DNA of 64,000 bases from Pseudidiomarina planktonica (GCF_900177775.1 NZ_FXWH01000001.1:186001-250000); one strand, 5' to 3'; numbered from the stretch's first letter, positions 40,454 through 50,225 are shown. Notes: generated by a model from the sequence alone, not told the origin. Numbers and translations are program-made.

Positions 40454-41644
40454 CTACTGAGCCGAGGCTTGATAGTTAGGTAATACCGATGTCACCTTTT
40501 GCAGATAGTGGCGGGTTTCCTGATACGGCAATTCATTCACTAGCCGCTGGTAAACCTCATCAGCAGACAAGCTGTTGATAACGCTAACGGCGCCCGCCAC
40601 CTGCTTTCTACCTTGCGGATGAAACACCGAGGCTACGTTACCTGCGCCGGTGTTATAAGCAGCAATCACGCAGTACAACCGGCTTTGCGGGTCGGTAATC
40701 TGTTTTAAATAACGGCTTTGCAGCAAGTGTATGTAGGCCGTACCCATGCGAATATTCTGGTCGGCATCAAACAAGGTGCTCTCAGACGGCATTCCGGGTA
40801 TATCAAACACCAACCGGTTTACGTCTAAGCCTGCGCTACTAGGCACTATTTGCATCAGTCCAAAGGCTGGAATAGGGGATTGCGCCAGGGGGTTAAAGCT
40901 TGATTCAGTTTGGGTAATCGCAAATACCAATTCCGGTGTTACATCATATTCACTAGCGTAAGCGCCGATGCTGCTGGCATAAGCCTGTGCCCGGCGCTGA
41001 TAAATATCGTCCCCGGAAATTTTAATGCGATACCGTTTAATGCGTTTTTCAACAGCAGATTTAGGCTGTTCCACGTCAGTTGCTGCGGGTTCAGATAGGT
41101 TTTTCGGCGGCACAACCAGCGCTTCTTCTTCCGCTACCGCGGTAGCCGCTAAATCAGCTACTGATACTTCGGGTGCAAAGGTTGAGAGCACTTTACGGTC
41201 ATTTACTATACGCATACCCGAAGTGAGTTCGGCCTGCGCTAAGGTATCGCCAACCGATTGTGTTTCTAATCGAGACAGCGTGCGTTGAACCGCATCTTCG
41301 TCAGGCTCTGACTCTGCATCAACTAGCATTTCAATGCGGATTTCGCCAAGTTCGTAGTCAATCACCACTTTTTCATCGAGGTTTTCAGAGTAATCGACGA
41401 ATTTTTCTTGCGACGGTAACTCAGCTTGTTCACCCCAATGTTGCTCGAGACGCTGCTTAAAGGCCTTGTAATTACTGAGGTAGGCTTGGTAAAACTCTTT
41501 TTTTTGTTGCTGCTGCGTTTGCTTCCACTGCTCGTAGTCGCTGGATTGTGCAGCAACAGGAGCGGAGGTTCCTGTTGCTGCAATACCCAAGGATCCCATA
41601 GCAACGACATAGAATGTAAACGCGCCAAATGAAAATGGACGCAT
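40454..41644 (-). CDS. mltC: MltC-like membrane-bound lytic transglycosylase
   Basis: Peptidoglycan-cleaving lytic transglycosylase of 396 residues. The C-terminal SLT domain (about 225-380) has the catalytic Glu in ITQTESSFNPLAQSP, then FGLMQIVPSSAG and YNTGAGNVASVF. The N-terminal part matches the MltC-type preceding domain. MltC is a lipoprotein in Escherichia coli, but here the leader MRPFSFGAFTFYVVAMGSLG has no cysteine, so the enzyme should be soluble in the periplasm or held by an uncleaved segment. A basic/Gln-rich helix (about 38-75) follows the leader. It is convergent with, and directly adjacent to, the lipoprotein gene. Confidence 0.88.
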   Translation of the reverse strand: MRPFSFGAFTFYVVAMGSLGIAATGTSAPVAAQSSDYEQWKQTQQQQKKEFYQAYLSNYKAFKQRLEQHWGEQAELPSQEKFVDYSENLDEKVVIDYELGEIRIEMLVDAESEPDEDAVQRTLSRLETQSVGDTLAQAELTSGMRIVNDRKVLSTFAPEVSVADLAATAVAEEEALVVPPKNLSEPAATDVEQPKSAVEKRIKRYRIKISGDDIYQRRAQAYASSIGAYASEYDVTPELVFAITQTESSFNPLAQSPIPAFGLMQIVPSSAGLDVNRLVFDIPGMPSESTLFDADQNIRMGTAYIHLLQSRYLKQITDPQSRLYCVIAAYNTGAGNVASVFHPQGRKQVAGAVSVINSLSADEVYQRLVNELPYQETRHYLQKVTSVLPNYQASAQ

Positions 41645-41706
41645 TGCATTGTCCTTATGGTTCGCTCCAGAGTTAGGTGACTAACCCTGAGCTTAGCTGC
41701 TTAGCG

Positions 41707-42312
41707 TTATTGTTTTAATTGCTTGGCCATATCATCCAGCTCTTGCTTGGCCATATCATCCAGCTCTTGCTCGGCCTGAGCAATCAGAAACTGACGGTAT
41801 AGCTCGGGGTCATCATCACCAACGGACTGATTCACCAATGAATTAACGTTTTCTTTGTAACCGGCTTCATTCAAGCCAACTAACACATACATGCCACCAG
41901 TTGGGCTTACCTGAGTGCGGTAAATACGTGAGAACGTTAAGTTCATAGCGGTTACGTTTTTGGTCAGGTTTTCAATACTGTCAGAGTTTACGTTCTCACC
42001 ATCTGCAGTAGTATCAGTTGTAACCCGCGACAACTTGGCTTTAATGTCGGCGGTAAAGTTATTCGATAACGCAGCCCGTGCTTCAGTTGCGGCAACATCT
42101 TTCATCACGCCAGGGCCAGCAGCCAACTTGCGAGAATAACCAACGGCCTGTACCCAAATACCTTCCACGGGCTGTTCACACAGCCATAATGGTGCGGCTT
42201 GCTCAGGTGCGTCAGGGTAAGTGCATTCCTCGTAAGAAATATTGCCCTGATTAGAAGAACTACAACCAGCCAAAACCAGGCCGGCAACAATTGGTAAAAG
42301 AAGCTTTTTCAT
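41707..42312 (-). CDS. LPP20-type lipoprotein
   Basis: 201 residues from the ATG at 42312, which opens into MKKLLLPIVAGLVLAGC, a clean lipoprotein signal (Cys17). The mature region contains the LPP20-like segment (VQAVGYSRKLA, ATEARAALSNNFTADIKAKLS, YVLVGLNEAGY). The C-terminus is unusual: the octapeptide ELDDMAKQ occurs twice in a row because of an exact 24-base tandem duplication. A GGA site lies before the ATG; 24 further bases of open frame upstream are non-coding by this reading. Function unknown. Confidence 0.86.
   Translation of the reverse strand: MKKLLLPIVAGLVLAGCSSSNQGNISYEECTYPDAPEQAAPLWLCEQPVEGIWVQAVGYSRKLAAGPGVMKDVAATEARAALSNNFTADIKAKLSRVTTDTTADGENVNSDSIENLTKNVTAMNLTFSRIYRTQVSPTGGMYVLVGLNEAGYKENVNSLVNQSVGDDDPELYRQFLIAQAEQELDDMAKQELDDMAKQLKQ
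41721..41768. repeat. Exact 24-base tandem duplication in the LPP20-type gene
   Basis: The 24-base unit that begins GCTTGGCCATATC occurs twice head to tail, at 41721-41744 and 41745-41768, without a mismatch. It is in frame and doubles eight residues near the lipoprotein C-terminus. Sequence identity of the copies suggests a recent event. Confidence 0.95.
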
Positions 42313-42383
42313 GTCAGTGCTTTCCTTGGTTAACATCCCGACGGATAGTTTAGGTTATAGTACAAATTTTGCGCAATATCGGG

Positions 42384-43175
42384 TTAGTCCGCAAAATGCG
42401 ACTGGTACTCAAACCGCGTTAACACCATGTCTGCTGCAGTTTCAATAGCAAAGTCGCCAACTACAAAAAAGTTGGGGCGAAGATTTCGGCGTAAAGTTTG
42501 AATGCGCTCATTCACGGCCTCTTCTTCACTCATTAGTAACTCGTCATTCAGGGCGCTGATATTGGTTAACACTAGCTCGCGGTCGGAAAATTGAGCGGCA
42601 TAATCAATGTAGCCCATATACTGATTCAAAAATAAGCCTTGGCGACCCAGTTGCTGCCCCTCAAGGTAATACATGAGATTAGTGCTGTCAGTAGTAAAGC
42701 GGCCATTAAAACGGCTGTATTCAGCTAACGAAAATTCGCTTAACGCACGATTATAAAATCGCACTGAAGGATAAAAGCTGTCGCGCAGAGAAGTGACCAT
42801 GTAGCCTTTTACTCGCCCGCTGACTACGGCAACGCCCAGCAAGTATTTTGGTGCATGGTAATAGCGATATTCTAAGTCAGGGTCGATTTGGCTGGGCTTA
42901 ATTAGCCGCGCAATACCAAAAACCTCTTCCAGATAATGTGGGTTTGAACCTACCGACACTTCAGCCAGATTGTTTAGCTCGACACGGTCGGTGAAGTGGG
43001 TAATAAAACTGTGGTACGCGTAGGTGAGCAATTCTTTGGTATCAGCAAATTGACCGAAGGTAATCATAACAAAACCCAAGCCAATAATTACGTCACGAAT
43101 ACGTAGCCATGGGGTTCGTTTGATGCGAACAGTCTCGATAGTCTGGTTGCTATTGGGGCTTTGATCGGTGCTCAT
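42384..43175 (-). CDS. Membrane protein of unknown function
   Basis: 263 residues from the ATG at 43175, chosen for its AGGAG site. There is one N-terminal membrane helix (about 27-45, IIGLGFVMITFGQFADT) and a long, probably periplasmic domain with the segment VELNNLAEVSVGSNPHYLEE. It resembles proteins annotated as ETEC_3214-domain, but that is from memory and weak. No catalytic motif seen. Transcribed in the same direction as the LPP20-type gene, 71 bases apart. Confidence 0.78.
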   Translation of the reverse strand: MSTDQSPNSNQTIETVRIKRTPWLRIRDVIIGLGFVMITFGQFADTKELLTYAYHSFITHFTDRVELNNLAEVSVGSNPHYLEEVFGIARLIKPSQIDPDLEYRYYHAPKYLLGVAVVSGRVKGYMVTSLRDSFYPSVRFYNRALSEFSLAEYSRFNGRFTTDSTNLMYYLEGQQLGRQGLFLNQYMGYIDYAAQFSDRELVLTNISALNDELLMSEEEAVNERIQTLRRNLRPNFFVVGDFAIETAADMVLTRFEYQSHFAD

Positions 43176-43354
43176 TGGTGCACTCCTGGCCATCCGTGTA
43201 CTCGCTGCATTCCTTGCATCACTGCCACAATGTGCATCGAATAGTATAAAAATCAGTCTAAACCTGATATTTGATTTTACCTAAGGTTAAGATGGTGTAA
43301 AGATTAAATCATAGCTTTATCTCATACATACTGCGGATATTTGAATTTGATAGG

Positions 43355-43381
43355 TCGAGTTTTGTACCCCGCTGCCGATAC
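43355..43381 (+). promoter_or_regulatory. FliA (sigma-28) promoter of the dCache chemoreceptor
   Basis: TCGAGTTT (43355-43362) and GCCGATAC (43374-43381) are separated by exactly 11 bases, close to the sigma-28 consensus TAAAGTTT-N11-GCCGATAA. The ATG lies 35 bases after the -10 element. Gene type and promoter type agree. Confidence 0.68.
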
Positions 43382-43415
43382 AAAATGAAGTGGAAAATAT
43401 AATAAGAGGCACCCG

Positions 43416-45305
43416 ATGCTCCGTTCAATGAAGTTTACTCACAAGGTGGTAGCTACCGCCGCCGCTATTCTTGTGGTTGTGTTTGGGGCTTTTACCCTGA
43501 GCAATTTCCTGCAAATGCGCGCCCAAACCCAGCAAGATTTGCGACAGCAATTACAGGCGCTATCGCAGTCGGTTTCGCAAAATATAGCCAATTGGCTGAA
43601 CGTGCGCTCCGACATTATTGTGGCCACGGCAAATGCGGTTACTGCCAGCGACGACAAGGCCGCCATTTTAGCCAAAGTAAAGCAATCACGCGGCGCCGGT
43701 GACTTCAAAAATGTGTATGTAGGCTTGCCCGACGGCACCTTTATTCTTGATGACCAAACCATTGATTTACCAGCGGACTATGATGCCCGGTCACGGCCCT
43801 GGTATCAGTTAGCGGTAGCCGAAGATCAGGCTACGTTCACCGAACCCTATATTGATGTAACCACCAATGAGTTAACCATTTCTGCCGTTATGCCAATTGA
43901 GCACAACGGCAGCTTTGGTGGTGTGGCCGGTGGCGACATGATGCTGGACGTAATTAGCACTATTGTGAATCAGGTTGATTTTATGGGGCTTGGTTTTGCG
44001 TTTTTAGTAAACGCCGATGGCAAAGTTCTAACTCACACTAACCAGCAGTGGGTTGATAAAAACATTAGTGAATATCTGGGCTCAAATGCCACTATTGAGA
44101 CTGCTTTTAATGACTACGAAATTGCCGGTAAAGAGCATATGGTGAGCTTCCAGCGCGTTGAAGGCATTGATGGCGTGCAGTGGTTCCTTGCTGTGGCTAT
44201 TGACCGCGACGCTGCGTTCGCCAATGTCGCCAGTTTCGGTATCACCGCCATAGCCTTTATGGTTGGCGGGGTTGTAGCGGTAGTGCTGCTGTTTTCATGG
44301 CTATTGCGTATTTTGCTACGACCTATGTACCGGCTGAATGCGGCGGTAAAAGATCTGGCTGAAGGGGAAGGAGATTTAACCTTCCGCCTGCCAGTTGAAA
44401 CAGAAGATGAGTTTGGTGAGCTTTCGGGTTCTATGAATACTTTCTTAGAAAAAATCCATCATGCGATATCGGAAGTGAATCAAGCGGCATTGCAAGTAGA
44501 AGCCAATGTTAAAGATATGACCGATGCAACGCAGCGTTCACTAACGGTTTCAGACCAGCAAAGTGCTCGCACTAACGCTGTGGCTACAGCCATTAACCAA
44601 CTGAATGCGAGCTCGTCTGAAATTGCGGAAAACGCCTCCTCGGCATCGGCGCAAGCTAGTCATGGCACGAAAATGTCAGCGGCTAGCCGGCAGGCTTTGC
44701 AGGCGAATATTCACGCCATTACCGAGCTGTCAGACAAAATGGAAGCATCCAGCGCTGCCATTGCCAAGCTAGATGACAACACCCGCAATATTGAGCAGAT
44801 TCTGGAAGTTATTAAAGGCGTTACTGAACAAACCAATTTGCTGGCGCTAAACGCGGCTATAGAAGCGGCGCGAGCCGGTGAGGCCGGGCGTGGGTTTGCG
44901 GTAGTAGCCGACGAAGTGCGTGGGCTGGCGCAACGTACCCAGGATTCAGCGCAAGAAATTGAAAATATGATTGAAGTGCTGCAAAAAGGGACGCAAGATG
45001 TTGTGGATGTTATTTCCCAAAGTCAGCAAACCAGTGAGTCCTGTGTAAAAACGGCACACGAAGCTGAAGAACATATGCAAGACGTTGATACGGCAATTGC
45101 GGAAATGGATTCGGTGAATCACTCGGTAGCCTCGGCAACCGAAGAACAAACTACAGTGATCAAAACGCTCGATAATGACATACATGATATTAGTGATTTA
45201 AATCAGCAAGGCATTCAGAACTTGCGAGACACTAATGCAGCTTGTACAGCGCTGCAGGAACAATTCGAACGACTGGAAGCTATGGTGCAACGCTTTAAAG
45301 TGTAA
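43416..45305 (+). CDS. Methyl-accepting chemotaxis protein with dCache sensor, probably for amino acids
   Basis: 629 residues. TM1 about 10-32, periplasmic dCache domain about 35-275, TM2 about 278-300, HAMP about 300-352 and a signalling domain with tip [20 protein letters not shown]. The pocket residues Tyr122, Arg127, Trp129, Tyr145 and Asp174 keep the same spacing as the amino-acid-binding set of the Pseudomonas receptor PctA (offset of one residue, numbering from memory). YDARSRPWY is the clearest part. A GAGG site precedes the ATG, and a FliA-type promoter lies upstream, tying expression to motility. No C-terminal pentapeptide. Single gene. Confidence 0.95.
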   Translation: MLRSMKFTHKVVATAAAILVVVFGAFTLSNFLQMRAQTQQDLRQQLQALSQSVSQNIANWLNVRSDIIVATANAVTASDDKAAILAKVKQSRGAGDFKNVYVGLPDGTFILDDQTIDLPADYDARSRPWYQLAVAEDQATFTEPYIDVTTNELTISAVMPIEHNGSFGGVAGGDMMLDVISTIVNQVDFMGLGFAFLVNADGKVLTHTNQQWVDKNISEYLGSNATIETAFNDYEIAGKEHMVSFQRVEGIDGVQWFLAVAIDRDAAFANVASFGITAIAFMVGGVVAVVLLFSWLLRILLRPMYRLNAAVKDLAEGEGDLTFRLPVETEDEFGELSGSMNTFLEKIHHAISEVNQAALQVEANVKDMTDATQRSLTVSDQQSARTNAVATAINQLNASSSEIAENASSASAQASHGTKMSAASRQALQANIHAITELSDKMEASSAAIAKLDDNTRNIEQILEVIKGVTEQTNLLALNAAIEAARAGEAGRGFAVVADEVRGLAQRTQDSAQEIENMIEVLQKGTQDVVDVISQSQQTSESCVKTAHEAEEHMQDVDTAIAEMDSVNHSVASATEEQTTVIKTLDNDIHDISDLNQQGIQNLRDTNAACTALQEQFERLEAMVQRFKV

Positions 45306-45357
45306 CCAAAAGGTGTTGTAGTGCCCGGTCAGCGACAACCAATTAAAGGAAGCGAAG

Positions 45358-45810
45358 ATGAAAAATTTAGGATTATTACTTACAGCAGGTTTGTCAGCAG
45401 GAATTTTAATGATGCCGCCTGCCGAAGCGCATGAGCATAAGTCGCATAGCGAGCGCACTGAAGCACCTGCCGACGCTGTTGCTTACATTATTTCACCGCA
45501 AAATGGTGAAAAAGTATCGACCAAATTCAAAGTGAAATTCGGCTTAACTGGCATGGGCGTAGCTCCGGCAGGTGTTAATGCACCACACACTGGCCACCAC
45601 CACTTAATGGTAGATAAAACAGAATTGCCGGCACTGGATAAGCCTATGGGTGGCGACGTGATTCACTTTGGCGCCGGTCAAACGGAAACGGAACTGGAAT
45701 TAGAGCCAGGTGAACACACCTTGCAAATCATTCTGGGCGACATGAATCATGTTCCACATGATCCGGTCGTGGTTTCTGAAGTTGTAACTATTACTGTGGT
45801 AGAAGACTAA
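45358..45810 (+). CDS. Periplasmic DUF4399 protein
   Basis: 150 residues with a signal peptide (MKNLGLLLTAGLSAGILMMPPAEA) followed by a His-rich stretch (HEHKSHS). The rest matches the DUF4399 type: ISPQNGEKVSTKFKVKFGLTG, NAPHTGHHHLMVD, FGAGQTETELELEPGEHTLQ and LGDMNHVPHDPVV. The conserved histidines suggest metal binding, but no function is established. AGGA precedes the ATG. The stop overlaps the dinB stop on the other strand by four bases. Confidence 0.9.
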   Translation: MKNLGLLLTAGLSAGILMMPPAEAHEHKSHSERTEAPADAVAYIISPQNGEKVSTKFKVKFGLTGMGVAPAGVNAPHTGHHHLMVDKTELPALDKPMGGDVIHFGAGQTETELELEPGEHTLQIILGDMNHVPHDPVVVSEVVTITVVED

Positions 45811-46865
45811 TCTAAATCAAGCTCCAGCTGGTGCTGCTCATTCGGTTCGGGCAGTGCCACGCTAATTCCTATCAGGCGCACGGCACGTTGCTGCCGACGC
45901 GCCCAGGCTTCATTCAACAGTTGATAAAACAGGCTCGGCGAGGTTACCGCCCGGGCCTTACTTACGGTGGTTTGGTTAAAGTCCTGAAACTTTATTTTTA
46001 CCGTTTGTGTTTTTATTGGTGTGTCTTGCCAGCGTCTGCCACCTAAGCGGCGTTGCAATTTAGGTAATAAGAACCGCTCTAAGAATTGTTCTGCCTGTCG
46101 CACATGCTGGAAATCAATTTCCAGAGTTTCCTCAACCCCGACACTTTTACGCACCCGTTCAGTAATAACCTCGCGGTTATCAATGCCCGCGCAACGTTGA
46201 TGTAGCAACCAGCCAGCCTTTTCGCCCAGTACTGCCTGCAAATCCGACATGGAAGCGGCTTGTACGTCGGCACCTTTATGAAAGCCAACACGCTGTAACC
46301 GGTCCAGACTCTTAGGGCCAACCCCCGGAATTTTTTTCAGGCTCAGGGCGCCTAAGTAGGCATATACCTGCTCCGGAGCTACCAGAAATTGCCCATCTGG
46401 TTTGCGCTCTTCGCTGGCTATTTTGGCCACCATTTTTTGATTCGAAATGCCGGCCGAACCCGAAATGCCGAGTTCCCGGATGCTTGCTCGTACCGCTTCC
46501 ATGGTTAAAGTGGCGCTACCCTGAAACTGAGTGTTGTCGGTTAAATCTAAATAAAATTCGTCAATAGAGGCAGGTTCTACCCGATCGGTAACTTCATGTA
46601 GGCATTCCAGCACTTGCTTAGACAGCGAGCGGTAGTAGGCATGGTCGGGGGTAACAAAGTGCAGGTGCGGACACAAGCGCCGCGCCTGCGAGCCGGGCAT
46701 GGCGCTGCGCACGCCAAATTGGCGGGCCAGATAGTTAGCGGTTGCGACTACGCCCCTAACACCACCGCCACCCACAGCAAAGGGGCGATTCTTTAAACTT
46801 GGATCGCGTAAGACTTCGGCGCTGGCAAAAAACGCATCGAGATCCAAAAGGGCGATTTTACGCAT
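45807..46865 (-). CDS. dinB: DNA polymerase IV (DinB)
   Basis: Y-family translesion polymerase of 352 residues. The start is the ATG at 46865 (MRKIALLDLDAFFASAEV); the frame continues 73 codons upstream without conserved sequence. Active-site acids lie in DLDAFFA (about 8-10) and SIDEFYLDLT (about 103-108), with a Phe steric gate in DAFF. VAKIASEERKPDGQ, IPGVGPKSLDRL and the little-finger domain follow. The C-terminus has no clear clamp-binding QLxLF; the ending HQLELDLD may serve. No LexA box was seen in the promoter. Confidence 0.96.
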   Translation of the reverse strand: MRKIALLDLDAFFASAEVLRDPSLKNRPFAVGGGGVRGVVATANYLARQFGVRSAMPGSQARRLCPHLHFVTPDHAYYRSLSKQVLECLHEVTDRVEPASIDEFYLDLTDNTQFQGSATLTMEAVRASIRELGISGSAGISNQKMVAKIASEERKPDGQFLVAPEQVYAYLGALSLKKIPGVGPKSLDRLQRVGFHKGADVQAASMSDLQAVLGEKAGWLLHQRCAGIDNREVITERVRKSVGVEETLEIDFQHVRQAEQFLERFLLPKLQRRLGGRRWQDTPIKTQTVKIKFQDFNQTTVSKARAVTSPSLFYQLLNEAWARRQQRAVRLIGISVALPEPNEQHQLELDLD

Positions 46866-46959
46866 AGTTAATGAACTGTTTAACCTTTCGTTGAATATGG
46901 CTATAATCGCAACAACTCGCTGGGTCTGCAACCGGACCAGTAACTTGCAGGAGAACGAC

Positions 46960-47391
46960 GTGAAGATGTTGAAAGTAGTGAAATCCCGCCGTGTAGTGGC
47001 TATGTTATTAGCTTTTGCAATGGGCACCGCCAGTGCAGCAATGATGCCGCAAGACATGTCTGACGAAGCCATTGCCGAGCGCATTAAAGCAATCGGTAAA
47101 GTAAAACTGGCGGGTGATGAAGAAAGCAGCCAGCAAGCATCATCAGATGGTCCGCGTTCGGGTCAGGCTGTTTATGACAAGTTTTGTATGGCTTGCCACA
47201 CTTCGGGCGCTTTAGGTGCACCAAAAATTAATGTGGCAGCTGACTGGGAAGCACGTTTGGAACAGGGTATGGAAACTGTGTTTAACCACGCGTGGGACGG
47301 TTACAACGCTATGCCTCCGAAAGGCACCTGTAACGACTGTAGCGAAGAAGAAATTCAGGCTGCTATTGATTACATGATTGCGGATATTTAA
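46960..47391 (+). CDS. c5-type cytochrome
   Basis: Periplasmic monohaem cytochrome of 143 residues. The GTG at 46960 has GGAG at six bases, better than the ATG two codons later; both give the same signal peptide ending at GTASA. The haem site is CMACH (about 85-89) with the axial Met in NAMPPKGTC. The GTCNDCSEEE end carries the extra cysteine pair of the c5 group. It carries electrons to an oxidase or peroxidase in the periplasm. It is divergent from dinB and has a strong terminator. Confidence 0.92.
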   Translation: MKMLKVVKSRRVVAMLLAFAMGTASAAMMPQDMSDEAIAERIKAIGKVKLAGDEESSQQASSDGPRSGQAVYDKFCMACHTSGALGAPKINVAADWEARLEQGMETVFNHAWDGYNAMPPKGTCNDCSEEEIQAAIDYMIADI

Positions 47392-47426
47392 TTAACCCGT
47401 AATTTATAAAAATAAGATTAATTTTT

Positions 47427-47452
47427 AAAAACCGCCCGTTGGCGGTTTTTTT
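47427..47452 (+). terminator. Rho-independent terminator of the c5-type cytochrome gene
   Basis: A perfect 10-bp stem (AAAAACCGCC / GGCGGTTTTT) with a CGTT loop and two more T residues, starting 36 bases after the stop codon. Confidence 0.93.
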
Positions 47453-47642
47453 GTAGGAATTGATTAAAAAATGCGCTAAAACTAACAGTTCAAGTTTGTT
47501 TCGTATGCTTTTCATCCAGCGCAACTAGCGTTATACTCCAAAGGTTGGAGAAACTTTAAAGCCTCGTTGAATTTATAACAATTAGAATATAAGACGCTTG
47601 TGTCGAATCGACACTTAAAGGTAAAGGATTCACCAAGGGCAC

Positions 47643-50225
47643 ATGACAACCAAAACCAATCCGAATCATCACGATCTGGCGCGCAAGCAGAAAGTGATCG
47701 ACCGACTGAAAAAACTGACCGTAAAATACCGTCAGGCTGAAGTCGTGCAAAAAGCGCTGTTCAGAATTTCTGAACTGGCAGCTTCGGTTCGTGATATGAG
47801 CCACTTTTACCCCTCGGTGCACGCCATTATTGGCGAACTCATGTCTTCCAAAAACTTCTATATCTGTTTGTATGACCAATCCGAAGGTATTGTTAAATTT
47901 GTTTATTTCGTTGATGAATATGACGAAATGGACATTTTCGACCAATTACCCGTGGCTGACTTAAGTCGTGGTTTAACGGGTTACATTCTGCGCACGGGTA
48001 AGCCTTTCTTGTGCACTACCGATGCCTTTGATGAACTGAAAGCGCGCGGTGAAGTAGAGTCTATGGGGGCAGCCCCAGTTGATTGGCTTGGTGTGCCGCT
48101 GACGTCAGGCCAAAATGTGCTGGGCGCTATGGTTGTGCAAAGTTATAACGAAGAAGTGCGTTACGATGAGTCTGATAAAGAGCTATTAACCTTCGTATCA
48201 CAGCACGTGGTGAACGCGCTTGAGCGTTTGCAGCAGCGCGAAATGATGCAAAATGAAATTGCCCATCAAACCGCTGAGCTACGCCACGCGAATGAAAGCC
48301 TGATGAAAGAAATCTCAGTGCGCGAGCGTGCCGAGCGGCAAACAGCGGTGCTGTTTGCGATTTCAGAGCTCACCAATATTTCCGAAAACATGGATAGCTT
48401 TTACCAAAGTTTGCACAAAGAAATTGGTACGCTTATTCATGCAGAAAACTTCTTTCTTGGTTTACTGACCGATGATAAAAAACACCTGCAGTTCCCATAT
48501 TACGCCGACCAGGCCGATAAAAAAGGTAGTCGCCGCCGTTTAGGCAGAGGTATGACCGAGTACGTTATTCGTACCAAGAGCCCATCCTTTATTGATCGTG
48601 CCAAATACCAAAAGCTGGTGAAGGCCGGCGAAATCGAACATGACTCTAAGTACGGCAAACCGCCGGCTCAGTGGCTGGGTTCGCCGCTCATGATGAACGA
48701 CGAAGTGTTTGGCGTATTGGCGGTACAGAGCTACGAAGAAGAGTTTGTGTATCAGCAGGAAGATTTGGAACTATTGAACTTCGTCTCGCAACACGTAGCC
48801 GTTGCCATTGAGCGCAAGCGCAATGCTGAAGAAATTCAGCGGGTAAATGCCTTCTTGGAAAAGAAAGTGGCCGAGCGCACCGAAGAGCTGGTTGGCGAAA
48901 TCGAGCGGCGTAAGAAAATTGAAGCCAAGCTTTATCATGATGCGCATCATGACACCCTTACCGGGTTGCCGAACCGCGCATTTTTCACCGAGCGACTGCA
49001 GCACGCGCTGAATCACAAGAAACGGCATCCGAAAGACAACTTCGCCGTGTTGTTTGTCGACTTAGACCGCTTTAAAAATATCAACGATACCCTGGGCCAT
49101 TCCGCCGGCGACCGGTTCTTATTAGAAGTAAGCCGTCGTATTGGTGATTGTGTTCGTGAGAACGATACCGTTGCCCGTTTAGGTGGCGATGAGTTTGTTA
49201 TCTTGCTGGACAGCATGTACTCCATTGAAGATGCCAAAGACGTAGCCGCGCGTATTATTGAAAAAATGCGTCAGCCCTTTAACTTTAGTGGCAGCGAGCA
49301 TTACTCCGGCGCCAGTATTGGTATTGCGGAATGTAAATCCGAAACAGATTCAGCCGAGCGGTTGTTGCGCGATGCCGATGCAGCCATGTATCACGCCAAA
49401 GGGCTAGGTCGCGGTCGCTTTGTATTGTTCGAAGACAGTATTCACCAAGGCTTAGTGGCTTCTATTAACCAGGAAACCGCGTTGCGTCAGGCGCACCTGA
49501 ACAAAGACTTCCGAGTTTACCATCAGCCGATTGTTGAGTTAGAAACCGGTGCAATTAAAGGCTTGGAAGCTTTACTGCGCTGGCAGCGTGGTAAAGAGCT
49601 GGTGAGTGCCGAGCAGTTTGTACAACAGGCAGAAAAATCGGGACTGATCATTAATTTAGATCGCTGGATGCTGCAGCAGTCATGTGAATTATTAAAAACC
49701 AGAGCTAAGCAAAAGGTTGAAACACCATACTTGCACGTGAATTTATCGGTGAGCCATCTGGTAAAAAGTGCTTACGTGCGCGAATTAATAAAAATTGTCG
49801 AAACGGCCGGCATAGAGCCATCACAGTTGGTGTTTGAGTTCACTGAAACTGAGCTTATTAGCCATGGTAAACGCACCTTGTCGAGCTTAAGAACGCTGTC
49901 GGAGTTCGGTATCAAGCTGGCATTAGATGATTTCGGTCGTGGCTCAGGTCCCTTGCAGGTGGTGTACACCTACCCGTTCGATTTCCTGAAACTAGACCAA
50001 CAATTTGTGGCGCACTTAATTGATAGCGATAGAGCGCAGGCCATGGTGAGAAACGTGGTTGCCTTGTGCGCCGACTTGGGTATTTCAATTTATGCCGAAG
50101 GTATTGAAACCAAGCAACAGCAGGCGTTGCTGCTTGAACTTGGTGTCCGTTTTGGGCAGGGCGAGCACACTGGCCTGGCACGCCTGCTTAAATCTCCAAC
50201 CGAAGTCTTATCTGATTGCGCTTAG
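47643..50225 (+). CDS. GAF-GAF-GGDEF-EAL cyclic di-GMP protein
   Basis: 860 residues, cytoplasmic. Two GAF domains (about 30-195 and 235-390) are each followed by a coiled coil, then GGDEF (about 430-595) and EAL (about 605-855). The diguanylate cyclase site is intact (GGDEF, 514-518), with an inhibitory RxxD site (REND) five residues ahead. The EAL site is also intact in most places: Glu642 (EALLRW), LHVNLS, FEFTETEL, LALDDFG, FLKLD and YAEGIE. Loop 6 reads DDFGRGSGPL rather than DDFGTGYSSL. It could make and break cyclic di-GMP. The two GAF domains resemble each other, so an internal duplication is likely. Its end overlaps rep by four bases, tail to tail. Confidence 0.95.
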   Translation: MTTKTNPNHHDLARKQKVIDRLKKLTVKYRQAEVVQKALFRISELAASVRDMSHFYPSVHAIIGELMSSKNFYICLYDQSEGIVKFVYFVDEYDEMDIFDQLPVADLSRGLTGYILRTGKPFLCTTDAFDELKARGEVESMGAAPVDWLGVPLTSGQNVLGAMVVQSYNEEVRYDESDKELLTFVSQHVVNALERLQQREMMQNEIAHQTAELRHANESLMKEISVRERAERQTAVLFAISELTNISENMDSFYQSLHKEIGTLIHAENFFLGLLTDDKKHLQFPYYADQADKKGSRRRLGRGMTEYVIRTKSPSFIDRAKYQKLVKAGEIEHDSKYGKPPAQWLGSPLMMNDEVFGVLAVQSYEEEFVYQQEDLELLNFVSQHVAVAIERKRNAEEIQRVNAFLEKKVAERTEELVGEIERRKKIEAKLYHDAHHDTLTGLPNRAFFTERLQHALNHKKRHPKDNFAVLFVDLDRFKNINDTLGHSAGDRFLLEVSRRIGDCVRENDTVARLGGDEFVILLDSMYSIEDAKDVAARIIEKMRQPFNFSGSEHYSGASIGIAECKSETDSAERLLRDADAAMYHAKGLGRGRFVLFEDSIHQGLVASINQETALRQAHLNKDFRVYHQPIVELETGAIKGLEALLRWQRGKELVSAEQFVQQAEKSGLIINLDRWMLQQSCELLKTRAKQKVETPYLHVNLSVSHLVKSAYVRELIKIVETAGIEPSQLVFEFTETELISHGKRTLSSLRTLSEFGIKLALDDFGRGSGPLQVVYTYPFDFLKLDQQFVAHLIDSDRAQAMVRNVVALCADLGISIYAEGIETKQQQALLLELGVRFGQGEHTGLARLLKSPTEVLSDCA

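Noticed and set aside
46866-47084. 73-codon N-terminal extension of DinB
   Set aside because: Unconserved sequence; it overlaps the start region of the divergent cytochrome gene.
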